Shown here piece by piece: positions 9,501 through 20,095 of a stretch of 62,036 bases of DNA (position 1 is the stretch's first letter; each line of letters opens with the position of its first letter). The stretch lies in assembly GCA_018240465.1 (NCBI GenBank), contig JAFEFS010000098.1, positions 1-62,036 of the forward strand, in the 5' to 3' direction. The notes below the pieces were generated by a model. It saw only the letters and a program-made list of their open reading frames with translations, was not told where the DNA came from and ran no database searches. This stretch comes from Pseudomonadota bacterium. GTDB taxonomy: Bacteria > Pseudomonadota > Gammaproteobacteria > Xanthomonadales > Rhodanobacteraceae. Made by a program: the position numbers and the translations under genes.

Positions 9501-10046
9501 TTCAACGAGGCAAAGCCTCTTGCGCACAACAACTACGATTTGTCTGTGCAGATCGATGGCGAGTTGGCGAAAATCGAACTGGTCCAGGGCAATTGTCAGG
9601 CAGCGGTAGATCGATTGGGCAAAACCGTAGCGGCCGCGGATAGCGGCATGAGCGCCACGACCGAGATCAATGTACGCACAATTCTTGCGGATTGTTATTC
9701 ACAGCTTGGCCGCACGCGAGAACGCGATCAATTGCTTGCCGAGGTGCTGAAATCGAAAGAAAGAGTCAACGTGCAGCGTGAAATCTTCTTGACCGACCTT
9801 ACGTTGGCGAGACTATCGTTGTCGCCGCGCCAAGCGGCGGACAAGGCCAAGGATCTTGGCGCCGATGCGGAAAGACGGCATTGGGGTGCCTATGTTCTCG
9901 AAGCGCAATTGACGCAACTGCAAGCCCAGGAGGTTGTCGGCGCCCCGACAGTTGCCGGGGCGCGTGCGAATCTCGAACGGGCGGCGCGAAAGATGAAGTT
10001 CGGCTGGATACTTGCGCGTTTGCAAGTCGGCGCACCTAGAACCTGA
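6543..10046 (+). CDS. Transmembrane Ser/Thr protein kinase with TolB/FlgO-like region and TPRs
   Basis: 1167 residues from ATG 6543. This start is chosen over ATG 6522 because MDTRRWQ aligns with MNSVRWQ at the start of the second kinase at 55530-58124. The kinase domain carries the Gly loop GAGGMGVVW (~98-106), HRDLKPSN (212-219), DFG (232-234) and AYAAPEQ, so it looks catalytically intact. One membrane helix lies at ~393-416. After it comes a TolB/FlgO-like segment (TLAIVDFNNL...ATELGL) and then long TPR-type helical repeats to the C-terminus, predicted to be periplasmic. In this family the outer part senses or binds partners. Its 3' end overlaps the convergent small gene by 11 nt. Confidence 0.9.
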   Translation: MDTRRWQLAGDIFEQLLDVPTSEREPLLSTLCGDDAELRGVVVSMLDSQESGRPGAGALDAKTVAQKQFAAARAALERDSEAIDSRIGPWRLVRRLGAGGMGVVWLAERADGQFHQSAALKLIKRGMDTEAVLQRFLRERQILARLDHSNIAHLLDGGITADGRPYFAMEHVEGQPLLDYCSQSNADLETRLRLFLEICAAVQFAHERHVVHRDLKPSNVLVTAAGTVKLLDFGIAKVLQHDEEPVVTLTRAGGGRPMTPAYAAPEQIAGEPVTPAADVYALGGVLYELLTGRLAHDFSTAPDAGAVLGIIRATDPATPSRLAPATLPVPRGSLRGDLDTIMLTALRAQPERRYADVAAFAADVRNYLDGKPIAARRDHVFYRGYKFLRRHRFNATVIVAAALVALAAVAFVVHERRWRSVAVTDATLAIVDFNNLTQNKDAAWVSPALAQMLATELGLGGQLHILPDGLVRSASADLSDPGAGGYTPATLATLRQRLNADYVLSGRYFVNGNSNDSALRLDITVQDARSGVARARSVQSGVLADLPGLISSASEKLRAQLDLGAVPAVEQAQTAKALPQSTDIAKLMGQALQALRESDPARARDVLLVAIAQAPGYAPARLYLAQAWKALGYDAKALSAAEQAAANSEGLPEVLRLRIGREVAIQKGDWKAALEFDDKIVALEPADPEHLFAQITDLEQAGDLARAEAVLADWRRFPGNAENPRIDIEAANIAYRKGDAQSQAAFAESSLKLARVHNHPALAVEAEILLASAKNILGKNDEAIASLKELMPEVQKLNNPRTEARARLNLANIEDDINHREEARAEYTRALNLYKRIGDQRGIALVYANLGVLLWNDGDRDAAEVAARQSLRIRRETGDVKGEGWSEAALASYLLDQNADDEVLEHFRHAIELDRRMGAATQEVRAQSDYATALYVRGDIEQAAALCTEVRGKLKALSDPFVSASALVSCARIVLGLGQVAEAVAIFNEAKPLAHNNYDLSVQIDGELAKIELVQGNCQAAVDRLGKTVAAADSGMSATTEINVRTILADCYSQLGRTRERDQLLAEVLKSKERVNVQREIFLTDLTLARLSLSPRQAADKAKDLGADAERRHWGAYVLEAQLTQLQAQEVVGAPTVAGARANLERAARKMKFGWILARLQVGAPRT

Positions 10047-10374
10047 TGCGGCCCGCGTTTGCGGCTTCCTGGATAAGCCCCAGGCCAATGGCCTCCAATT
10101 TCTGCTTCAGCTCTTGATGCCTTTGTCCGAACCGCATCGATGCATTGAGGTAAGCCTCTCCAGCAGCGAGTGCCGCCAGCGCTTTGGCAGAGGCCAATAC
10201 GGCGTCCTTGTCGGCCCCCAAAGCCAGAAGCGAAGCCACGTCGAGCTCGACGTGTGTTCCGCCCCCGTCGTGGCCGCCGCTGTCCATGACGTGGGTGCCG
10301 CCGCCATCATGCCCGCCGCTGTCCATGACGCGGGTGCCGCCACAGTTGCAAGTCGTTACTATCGTTGTTGACAT
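10036..10374 (-). CDS. Small Gly/His/Asp tandem-repeat protein
   Basis: 112 residues from ATG 10374. After MSTTIVTTCNC comes a 13-residue unit G-T-R/H-VMDSGGHDGG, twice in full and then a partial third copy (GTHVELDV). The rest (~50-112) is predicted helical and ends in a charged segment. There is no signal peptide. The N-terminal part with paired Cys, His and Asp could bind metal, or could be a leader or substrate region; both are inferences. It is convergent with the kinase gene and overlaps its end by 11 nt. A sigma-70-like promoter is at 10445-10473. I do not recognise the family. Confidence 0.65.
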   Translation of the reverse strand: MSTTIVTTCNCGGTRVMDSGGHDGGGTHVMDSGGHDGGGTHVELDVASLLALGADKDAVLASAKALAALAAGEAYLNASMRFGQRHQELKQKLEAIGLGLIQEAANAGRIRF

Positions 10375-10444
10375 TGCAGATGCCCTCTTCGGTTGGTGGT
10401 GGGATTGCGCAAAACGGGCCGGAAAACGAGCGTCGCCCGACGTC

Positions 10445-10473
10445 ATATACAACGCTTCCGGAAAGCCTGGCAA
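10445..10473 (-). promoter_or_regulatory. Sigma-70 promoter candidate for the small repeat-protein gene
   Basis: Minus strand: TTGCCA (10473-10468), 17-nt spacer, GTATAT (10450-10445). It predicts a start near 10438 and a leader of about 64 nt to ATG 10374. The remaining bases to 10651 show nothing I can name. Confidence 0.45.
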
Positions 10474-10651
10474 TGATTACAAGACAAGACTTTCGGTCGG
10501 CACTGCCCGCGGAGGTATTTGCCGGTCGCCCGCGGTATTTCCCTCAAGCAAGCGCCATGCCGTATTGAATCGACCGGGAATGCTGCGTTCGTGGGTCAAG
10601 AAGAAGGCGTGGGGGTGCGCAGAGCGCGTTACGCCGCCAGAGCGCAACTAC

Positions 10652-11755
10652 TCACCCTTTCAACGCCCTGCGCCCCAGGGCCGGATCGTCGGTGAAGAAA
10701 CCGTCGATGCCGGCGTTGAGGTAGGCGCGGATCTCGGCGATGAGGCCGGCATCGTTGCGCGTGGCCGGGGTGCCCGGTGCGCGCAGGTTGGTCGGCAGGA
10801 AATGGTTCTCGGGGCGGAACGTCCAGGGGTGGACGAGCAGCTTCGCCGCGTGCGCGTCGGCGACGAGCGTGGTCGGCGTGCCGAGCCTGCCGTCGGCCGT
10901 GCGCGGAATCACCGACAGTTTGTTCGGGCCGATCGCGTCGGCGTATTTAGCGATTTCGGCCAGGCCCTGTGGCTGCATCATCTGCGCGTAGGTCAGCGCT
11001 TGTCCGGCGGCCACGGCGTCGTAGGGCCGTTCCTTCGCCTCGCCGAGCAACTGGATCAACTTGACGTTCGGCAGGTCGCCGAGCTTGCCGCGCAGGTACT
11101 TGAGGTTGCCGATCTCGAACGACTGGACGAACAGCGGTGCGGTCTTCGCGGCGTAGGCGTGCTTGCGGATCGCGGCGAGCACGGCGTCTTCCATCGGCAG
11201 GCCGATGCCGCGGAAGTAGGTCGAATGCTTGATCTCGGGATAGATGCCGACGAGGCGGCCGCGCTTTTTCGCTTCGGCGGCGACGAAGTCGATGATCTCG
11301 TCGAAGGTCGGCACGGTGAATCGGCCGTCGAACTTCACATTGCCGGGGCGCAGCTCGGGCAGGCGTTCGCGTGCGCGCAGGGTTTTCAGTTCGGCTAGGG
11401 TGAAGTCTTCGGTGAACCAACCGGTGATGGGCTGGCCGTCGATGATCCTGGTTGTCGCGCGCGCGGCGAATTCGGCATGCTTGGCAACGTCGGTTGTCCC
11501 CGAAATCTCGTTCTCGTGACGGGCGATGAGGACGCCGTCGCGGGTCATGACCAGGTCGGGTTCGACGAAATCGGCGCCGTCCGCGATCGCCTGACCATAG
11601 GAGGCAAGGGTGTGTTCCGGGCGCAGCGCGCTCGCACCGCGATGGCCGAGCACGACTATCTTTTCGGCGAGCGGTTTCGCGGGCGGCTCGGCGGTGGCGT
11701 TGGTGGCGGCCATGCAGGCAAGAGCGATCAGGGCGGGCAGTCGCAGGTTCAGCAT
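10652..11755 (-). CDS. glpQ: Exported glycerophosphodiester phosphodiesterase
   Basis: 367 residues from ATG 11755, which starts a signal peptide (LPALIALACMAATNATA). GDPD hallmarks are present: VVLGHRGASALRPEHTLASYGQAIADGADFVEPDLVMTRDG in successive pieces (general acid/base His and metal-binding Glu/Asp), LIARHENEISGTTDV, YPEIKHSTYF, and near the end DGFFTDDP. It would hydrolyse deacylated phospholipid head groups in the periplasm to glycerol-3-phosphate and an alcohol. Length and exported location fit the GlpQ type rather than cytoplasmic UgpQ. It is divergent from leuS, with 154 nt between the starts. Confidence 0.88.
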   Translation of the reverse strand: MLNLRLPALIALACMAATNATAEPPAKPLAEKIVVLGHRGASALRPEHTLASYGQAIADGADFVEPDLVMTRDGVLIARHENEISGTTDVAKHAEFAARATTRIIDGQPITGWFTEDFTLAELKTLRARERLPELRPGNVKFDGRFTVPTFDEIIDFVAAEAKKRGRLVGIYPEIKHSTYFRGIGLPMEDAVLAAIRKHAYAAKTAPLFVQSFEIGNLKYLRGKLGDLPNVKLIQLLGEAKERPYDAVAAGQALTYAQMMQPQGLAEIAKYADAIGPNKLSVIPRTADGRLGTPTTLVADAHAAKLLVHPWTFRPENHFLPTNLRAPGTPATRNDAGLIAEIRAYLNAGIDGFFTDDPALGRRALKG

Positions 11756-11768
11756 AACGCCAGAATAG

Positions 11769-15139
<3,371 letters not shown>

Positions 15140-15155
15140 TTTCGCGCCCGGGAAC

Positions 15156-16178
15156 ATGCCCACACCGCCGCCGGCGCTGCGCAAGCAACTCGCGACGGGC
15201 GAACTCAAGCCCGTCTACCTGCTCGCGGGCGAAGAACATCTGCTTCTGCTCGAAGCCGCCGACGCGCTGCGCGCGCGCGCGCGCGAGCTGGGCTACGTCG
15301 AGCGCGAGGTGCTCGACGCAGACGCGAATTTCGACTGGAACCAGCTTGTGCAAAGCGCGAGCGCGATGAGTCTGTTCGCCACGCGCAAGCTGATCGACCT
15401 GCGCATTCCGACCGGCAAACCCGGCAAGGAAGGCAGCGCCGCGATCATCGAGTACTGCGAAAACCCGCCGCCCGACACGGTGCTGCTGATCACCGCGACG
15501 CAATGGTCGAAGGCGCACGAAACGAGTTGGGTTGCCGCGGCCGAGAAGGCTGGCGTGTTCGTGCCGCTGTGGCCGCTCAAGCCGAACGAATTGCCCGACT
15601 GGATCGCGCAGCGCATGGCCGCGCGCGGGCTCAAACCCACGCGCGAGGCGATCGAGGCGCTGGCCGAACGCATTGAGGGCAACCTGCTCGCCGCCGCGCA
15701 GGAAATCGACAAGCTCACCCTGCTCCAGGGCGACAAGCCGCTGGATGCGGCCACGCTTGAGGATCTCGTCGCCGACAGCGCGCGCTTCGACGTGTTCAAG
15801 CTCGCCGACGCGGCGCTCGCGGGCGATGCCGCGCGTGCGCTGCGCATCCTCGCCGGGCTGCGTGCCGAAGGCGAACAGGTCGTCGGCCTGCTCGGCTGGC
15901 TGCTCAACCAGTTGCAACTGCTCACGCGTTTGGCGAACGCGCGTGGCAATCAGGCCGCCGCGTTCAAGGCCGAACGTATCTGGCCGGCGCGCGAGGCGAT
16001 CTACAAAAAAGCGTTGTCGCGTGCCGAACGCAGGCACTGGGATGCGTGCCTGATCCAGGCCGGTCGCGTCGACCGCATCGGCAAGGGCCGCGGTGCCGGC
16101 GATGCCTGGCTCGAACTCGAACGCCTGCTCGTCGCGATCGCGCAGCCGCGCGCCGGGCTGCTGGCGAAGATCGGATGA
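15156..16178 (+). CDS. holA: DNA polymerase III delta subunit
   Basis: 340 residues, close to the 343 of E. coli HolA. It contains the HolA features KPVYLLAGEEHLLLLEAADALR near the N-terminus (in pieces), FATRKLIDLRIP, and a C-terminal clamp-loader region rich in helices. HolA is the clamp-loader wrench that opens the sliding clamp. It starts 16 nt after lptE, and its stop is inside the nadD start (ATGA at 16175-16178). Confidence 0.95.
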   Translation: MPTPPPALRKQLATGELKPVYLLAGEEHLLLLEAADALRARARELGYVEREVLDADANFDWNQLVQSASAMSLFATRKLIDLRIPTGKPGKEGSAAIIEYCENPPPDTVLLITATQWSKAHETSWVAAAEKAGVFVPLWPLKPNELPDWIAQRMAARGLKPTREAIEALAERIEGNLLAAAQEIDKLTLLQGDKPLDAATLEDLVADSARFDVFKLADAALAGDAARALRILAGLRAEGEQVVGLLGWLLNQLQLLTRLANARGNQAAAFKAERIWPAREAIYKKALSRAERRHWDACLIQAGRVDRIGKGRGAGDAWLELERLLVAIAQPRAGLLAKIG

Positions 16179-16822
16179 ACGGCAGGCCGATCGCCATCCT
16201 CGGCGGCACATTCGACCCCGTGCACAACGGCCACCTGCGCGTTGCCTGGGAGGCGGCCGAGACGCTCGATGCGCAGGTGCGCCTGATGCCCGCGCACGTG
16301 CCGCCGCACAAACCCGCGCCGCTCGCCACGGCCACGCAGCGCGTGGACATGCTCGAGCGCGCGCTCGCGGGCCAACCGCGCCTCGTCGTCGACACGCGCG
16401 AGCTGCGCCGCGAAGGTGCCTCGTACACGGTCGACACGCTGCGTGGCCTGCGCGCCGAGTTCGGCGAGGCGCAGCCGCTGGTCCTGCTCGTCGGTGCCGA
16501 CGCGTTTGGCTCACTGCCGACCTGGCGCGAATGGCGCCAGCTGTTCCGCCTCGCACACATCGTCATGTTGACCCGGCCCGGCCGTACCGAGCCTTGGTCG
16601 GGCGAACTGATCGGCGAAGCGGTGCCGCGCCGTGCGCGTTCGCCACGCGAGTTGCAGGCGGTGCCGGCCGGCAAGGTGCTCAGCATTCCGGTCACGCCGC
16701 TGGACATTTCCGCGAGCCAGGTGCGCGCGCTGCTCGCCGCTGGACGCGAGCCGCGCTGGCTGGTTCCCGAGGCGTTGCTGGCCGATCCGGCCATCCTTGC
16801 CCCGTATCGACGCAAGGGCTGA
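16175..16822 (+). CDS. nadD: Nicotinate-nucleotide adenylyltransferase
   Basis: 215 residues from ATG 16175. Motifs: GGTFDPVHNGH (10-20, with the nucleotidyl-transfer HxxH) and ISASQVR near the C-terminus (ISxSxxR). It makes NaAD from nicotinate mononucleotide and ATP in NAD synthesis. Placement between holA and rsfS is standard. An upstream in-frame extension to 16046 would lie inside holA and is rejected. Confidence 0.96.
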   Translation: MNGRPIAILGGTFDPVHNGHLRVAWEAAETLDAQVRLMPAHVPPHKPAPLATATQRVDMLERALAGQPRLVVDTRELRREGASYTVDTLRGLRAEFGEAQPLVLLVGADAFGSLPTWREWRQLFRLAHIVMLTRPGRTEPWSGELIGEAVPRRARSPRELQAVPAGKVLSIPVTPLDISASQVRALLAAGREPRWLVPEALLADPAILAPYRRKG

Positions 16823-16828
16823 ACCCCT

Positions 16829-16846
16829 GCCGGACCGTCGTCCGGC
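16829..16846 (+). other. Hairpin after nadD
   Basis: GCCGGAC and GTCCGGC form a perfect 7-bp stem around a CGTC loop, 6 nt after the nadD stop. No U-tract follows, so it is not a clear intrinsic terminator. It may stabilise or pause the transcript between nadD and rsfS. Confidence 0.35.
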
Positions 16847-16874
16847 CGACACTTCCCTCGCCGCCAAATCGGCG

Positions 16875-16880
16875 TATATT
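16875..16880 (+). promoter_or_regulatory. -10 box candidate for rsfS
   Basis: TATATT sits about 54 nt before the TTG start of rsfS in otherwise GC-rich DNA. The matching -35 region (TTCCCT) is poor, so this is a tentative internal promoter for rsfS-rlmH. Confidence 0.3.
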
Positions 16881-16933
16881 CTGGCCGCGCGGACCTTCGT
16901 GCCGCCTGTGCATTCGACCGAGGTGACACGTTT

Positions 16934-17500
16934 TTGCCTACTCCGACCAAAACTCCAGCGACCCGCGCGCCGCGCAAGACGGCTGGCGCGAAACCCGCGG
17001 CGAAACGCGCCGCAGCGAAATCCACCGCAAAAAAAGCCGCCGTGAAAACGACGAGCAAGGTGGTGAAGAAGCCCGCGAAGAAAGTCGCCGCGGCGAAGCC
17101 GAAAAAAGTTTCGGCACCGAAACCGAAAAAGCCCCAGCTTCCCACCGACCCCGTCGAATTGTTGCGTGTGCGCGTGCTCGATGCGCTCGACAACCTCAAG
17201 GCGCAGAACGTGCAGGAGATCGACGTGCGCGGCAAGACCTCGATCGCCGATCATCTGATCGTCGCGAGCGGCACTTCGACGCGCCACGTCAAGTCGCTGG
17301 CCGATGAAGTGGTCAAGTTCGCCAAGCTGGCCGGCATGCCGCCGCTCGGCGTCGAGGGCCAGCGCGAGGCCGAATGGGTGCTCGTCGATCTCGGCGATAT
17401 CGTCGTCCATGTCATGCTGCCGCGCGTGCGCGAGTTCTACGGCCTGGAGCGGTTGTGGACGGTGGGCGACGACATGACGCGGGCGGCGATCGCCGGTTGA
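16934..17500 (+). CDS. rsfS: Ribosomal silencing factor RsfS with Lys/Ala-rich N-terminal tail
   Basis: 188 residues from TTG 16934, with AGGTGA about 8 nt upstream. Residues 1-70 are a basic Lys/Ala/Pro tail like those of histone H1-like bacterial proteins. From ~71 the RsfS core follows (DPVELLRVRVLDALDNLKAQ, DVRGKTSIADHLIVASGTSTRH, GQREAEWVLVDLGDIVVHVM, in pieces). RsfS binds ribosomal protein L14 and blocks 50S-30S joining in starvation. The core alone is the usual length, so the tail is extra; it may add RNA or ribosome contacts (inference). Low complexity could mean the true start is further in, but the Shine-Dalgarno position favours TTG 16934. Confidence 0.9.
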   Translation: MPTPTKTPATRAPRKTAGAKPAAKRAAAKSTAKKAAVKTTSKVVKKPAKKVAAAKPKKVSAPKPKKPQLPTDPVELLRVRVLDALDNLKAQNVQEIDVRGKTSIADHLIVASGTSTRHVKSLADEVVKFAKLAGMPPLGVEGQREAEWVLVDLGDIVVHVMLPRVREFYGLERLWTVGDDMTRAAIAG

Positions 17501-17558
17501 GCCGGGTTGCCGGGCCTGGGCGAATGACGGGCAGCGCGCCGCATCCAGCGGAGCAGCC

Positions 17559-18029
17559 ATGCGCGCCACCCTGATCGCCGTCGGCGAGAAGATGCCTTCG
17601 TGGGTCACCGCGGGCTACAACGAATATGTCAAACGCCTCTCCCACGAGTTGCCGCTGCAGCTCGTGGAGGTCACGAGCAAATTGCGCGGGCGCACGAACG
17701 ACGCGGCGCGCGTGATCGCCGACGAGGGTACGCTGATGCTCGCGGCGCTAGCCAAAGGCGTCAACGCGATCGCGCTCGACGGCCGCGGCAAGCAATACAG
17801 CAGCGAACAATTGGCCGAGCAGCTCGCGCGCTGGCGCATGGGCGGGCGCGATATCGCCTTTCTCGTCGGCGGTCCCGAGGGGCTTGCGCCCGCCGTGCGG
17901 GAGCGCGCGAACCAGTGCTGGTCGCTCGGTCCGGCGACGCTGCCGCATCCGCTCGTGCGCATCCTGATCGCCGAGCAGCTTTATCGTGCGGCGAGTCTGC
18001 TCGGCAACCACCCCTACCATCGTGGCTGA
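17559..18029 (+). CDS. rlmH: 23S rRNA (pseudouridine1915-N3)-methyltransferase
   Basis: 156 residues, the normal RlmH length. Features: LIAVGEKMPSWV, a central LDGRGKQYSSEQLAE, the knot region FLVGGPEGL, and the C-terminal LVRILIAEQLYRAASLLGNHPYHRG in pieces. It methylates pseudouridine 1915 in helix 69 on 70S ribosomes, using the SPOUT fold. It lies 58 nt after rsfS in the usual order. Confidence 0.96.
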   Translation: MRATLIAVGEKMPSWVTAGYNEYVKRLSHELPLQLVEVTSKLRGRTNDAARVIADEGTLMLAALAKGVNAIALDGRGKQYSSEQLAEQLARWRMGGRDIAFLVGGPEGLAPAVRERANQCWSLGPATLPHPLVRILIAEQLYRAASLLGNHPYHRG

Positions 18030-18096
18030 GACCCGCGCGGCGCGATGAGGCCGCCGCAACTGCTACCATCGCAGCCGTGAATTCCGGGGAGCGGGC

Positions 18097-19425
18097 ATGA
18101 CGGTGGGCGGGCAGGAGTGGGAATGTGATGTGCTGGTGATCGGCGGCGGACCTGGCGGCTCGACCGCCGCGGCGCTGCTGCAACGCACAGGTCGACGCGT
18201 GATCCTGCTGGAGAAGGAGCGACACCCGCGCTTCCACATCGGCGAGTCGTTGCTGCCTGCGAACCTGCCGATCTTCGAGCGGCTCGGCGTTGCCGACAAG
18301 GTGCGCGCGCTCGGCGTGTACAAGGCCGGTGCCGACTTTCCCGATGGCAGCGGCGGCCACCAGACCTTTCGCTTCCGCAACGCGCTGGGGGCGACGCCGC
18401 CGCACGCCTATCAGGTCACGCGCGCGGAATTCGACCAGATGCTGTTCGAGCACGCGCGCGCCGGCGGCGTTGACGCGCGCGAGGGCGTCAAGGTCGAGCG
18501 CGTCGACGTGGACGGTATCGGCCAGGTAAGCGCCCATGCGCGCGACGGCGACGGCGGTGAGCTGACCGTGCGCGCGAAATATCTCGTCGATGCGAGCGGG
18601 CGCGACACGCTGCTCGCCAACCAGCTCAAGCTCAAGCGCAAGAACGACAAGCACCAGAGCGCGGCGATCTTCGCCCACTATCGCGGCGTGCGGTTGCGCG
18701 CGGGCGAGGACGCCGGCAACATCAGCATCTACCGCTTCGAGCAGGGTTGGTGCTGGATCATTCCGCTGCGCGACGGTCTGGCCAGCGTCGGTTGCGTCTG
18801 CTGGCCCGAACACCTCAGGCAGCGCCGCGGCGACAACGCCGGCTTTCTCGACGCGACGCTGCGTTCGATGCCGCAGGCGTGGGAACGCGTGGCGCAAGCC
18901 GAGCGCGTGTCCGATATCCGCGTCACCGGCAACTATTCGTATTCGTGCACGCAGATGAGCGGGCCGGGCTGGGTCATGGTCGGCGATGCCTACGCCTTCG
19001 TCGATCCGGTGTTTTCCTCGGGCGTCTATCTGGCCATGGAAAGTGCCGAGCGCGCCGCCGTGATGATCGACGCCGCCCTCGCGCAACCACAGCGCGAGGC
19101 GGCGTTGCAGGCACGATACGCCAGGCGCTTCCAGCGCGGACTGCGCGTGTTCTCCTGGTTCATCTACCGCTTCAATTCGCCGGTGATGCGGCAGATGTTC
19201 GCCAGCCCGCGCAACACCTGGCGCATCGAGGACGGCGTCGTCTCGTTGCTCGCCGGCGATGTGTTCGACAACGCGTCGGTGATGCGCCGCATCGCCGCGT
19301 TCAAGCTGATCTATGCCGCCGTCGGCCTGGCCGATGCGCGCCGCTGGATTGGCGAGTGGCGCACGCGCCGGCGTCAGGCGCGGGTCGCGTTCAGCGGCGG
19401 CGATACGCCGGTTGATCCGGCCTGA
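18097..19425 (+). CDS. Flavin-dependent halogenase-like oxidoreductase
   Basis: 442 residues. FAD-binding GGGPGG (16-21); GESLLP (49-54), typical of flavin-dependent halogenases and their relatives; a Lys at 76 in VYKAGADF, where phenol/pyrrole halogenases carry the catalytic Lys; W218-C-W220-I-I-P, which fits the WxWxIP halogenase signature; and a GDA...DPVFSSGV motif near residue 300. These support a halogenase-like flavoenzyme, but non-halogenating members (geranylgeranyl-reductase-like) exist. Substrate unknown; no carrier protein or partner flavin reductase lies nearby. It is placed unusually between rlmH and maf. Confidence 0.75.
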   Translation: MTVGGQEWECDVLVIGGGPGGSTAAALLQRTGRRVILLEKERHPRFHIGESLLPANLPIFERLGVADKVRALGVYKAGADFPDGSGGHQTFRFRNALGATPPHAYQVTRAEFDQMLFEHARAGGVDAREGVKVERVDVDGIGQVSAHARDGDGGELTVRAKYLVDASGRDTLLANQLKLKRKNDKHQSAAIFAHYRGVRLRAGEDAGNISIYRFEQGWCWIIPLRDGLASVGCVCWPEHLRQRRGDNAGFLDATLRSMPQAWERVAQAERVSDIRVTGNYSYSCTQMSGPGWVMVGDAYAFVDPVFSSGVYLAMESAERAAVMIDAALAQPQREAALQARYARRFQRGLRVFSWFIYRFNSPVMRQMFASPRNTWRIEDGVVSLLAGDVFDNASVMRRIAAFKLIYAAVGLADARRWIGEWRTRRRQARVAFSGGDTPVDPA

Positions 19426-19438
19426 AGCCGGCGCAGGC

Positions 19439-20011
19439 ATGCTCTATCTCGCTTCGCAATCCCCACGCCGCCGCGAACTGCTCGAGCAGATCGGCGTGCA
19501 CTTCGGCACCATTCAACTCGACCTGCCCGAGGTGCGCGCGCCGGGCGAGCCGCCCGCGGACTACGTCAGCCGCGTCGCGCGCGAGAAGGCCGGCGCGGGC
19601 TTGCTCAAGCTGTCCGGAGTGAGAGACGCGGTCGTGCTCGGCGGCGACACCGAGGTCGTGCTCGACGACGAGGTATTCGGCAAACCCGCGGACCACGAAC
19701 ACGCGATTGCGATGCTGCGCAAGCTGGCCGGGCGCACACATGAGGCGATCTCTGCGGTCTGGCTGGTCAGCGCGGGACGCGAGGAGCATGCGCTATCGCG
19801 CACTCGGGTCACGTTCGCCGCACTCGAGGAGGTGGCCATCGCCGCCTACGTCGCCAGCGGCGAACCGATGGGTCGTGCCGGCGCCTACGCGATCCAGGGC
19901 CGTGCCGCAGCCTTCGTCAGCCGCATCGACGGCAGCTACTCGGGCGTGATGGGCCTGCCACTATTCGAAACCTCGGCCTTGCTGCGGCGCTTCGGTATTT
20001 CCGCGGGCTGA
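19439..20011 (+). CDS. maf: Maf-like nucleoside triphosphate pyrophosphatase
   Basis: 190 residues from ATG 19439, giving the family N-terminus [19 protein letters not shown]. Other motifs: [15 protein letters not shown] (metal-binding acidic pair), [12 protein letters not shown] and the C-terminal [33 protein letters not shown] (in pieces). Length and sequence fit the YhdE branch, which hydrolyses dTTP/UTP and modified nucleotides to prevent their incorporation. In-frame sequence back to 19313 overlaps the previous gene and is rejected. Confidence 0.93.
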   Translation: MLYLASQSPRRRELLEQIGVHFGTIQLDLPEVRAPGEPPADYVSRVAREKAGAGLLKLSGVRDAVVLGGDTEVVLDDEVFGKPADHEHAIAMLRKLAGRTHEAISAVWLVSAGREEHALSRTRVTFAALEEVAIAAYVASGEPMGRAGAYAIQGRAAAFVSRIDGSYSGVMGLPLFETSALLRRFGISAG

Positions 20012-20035
20012 CCGGCCCCGCGGGCGAATGCAAGA

Positions 20036-20064
20036 TCGACAAGCCCCGCCTGCCAAGCTATAAC
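20036..20064 (+). promoter_or_regulatory. Sigma-70 promoter candidate for rng
   Basis: TCGACA (20036-20041), 17-nt spacer, TATAAC (20059-20064). Transcription would start near 20071, about 25 nt before the TTG start of rng. It would let rng-yhdP be expressed independently of maf. Confidence 0.55.
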
Positions 20065-20095
20065 CACGCTGAGGAAAATTGCGGAAGCTGCGGCC

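Noticed and set aside
7878..9527. Minus-strand open frame inside the first kinase gene
   Set aside because: It is antisense to TPR coding sequence and has no start signals or domain.
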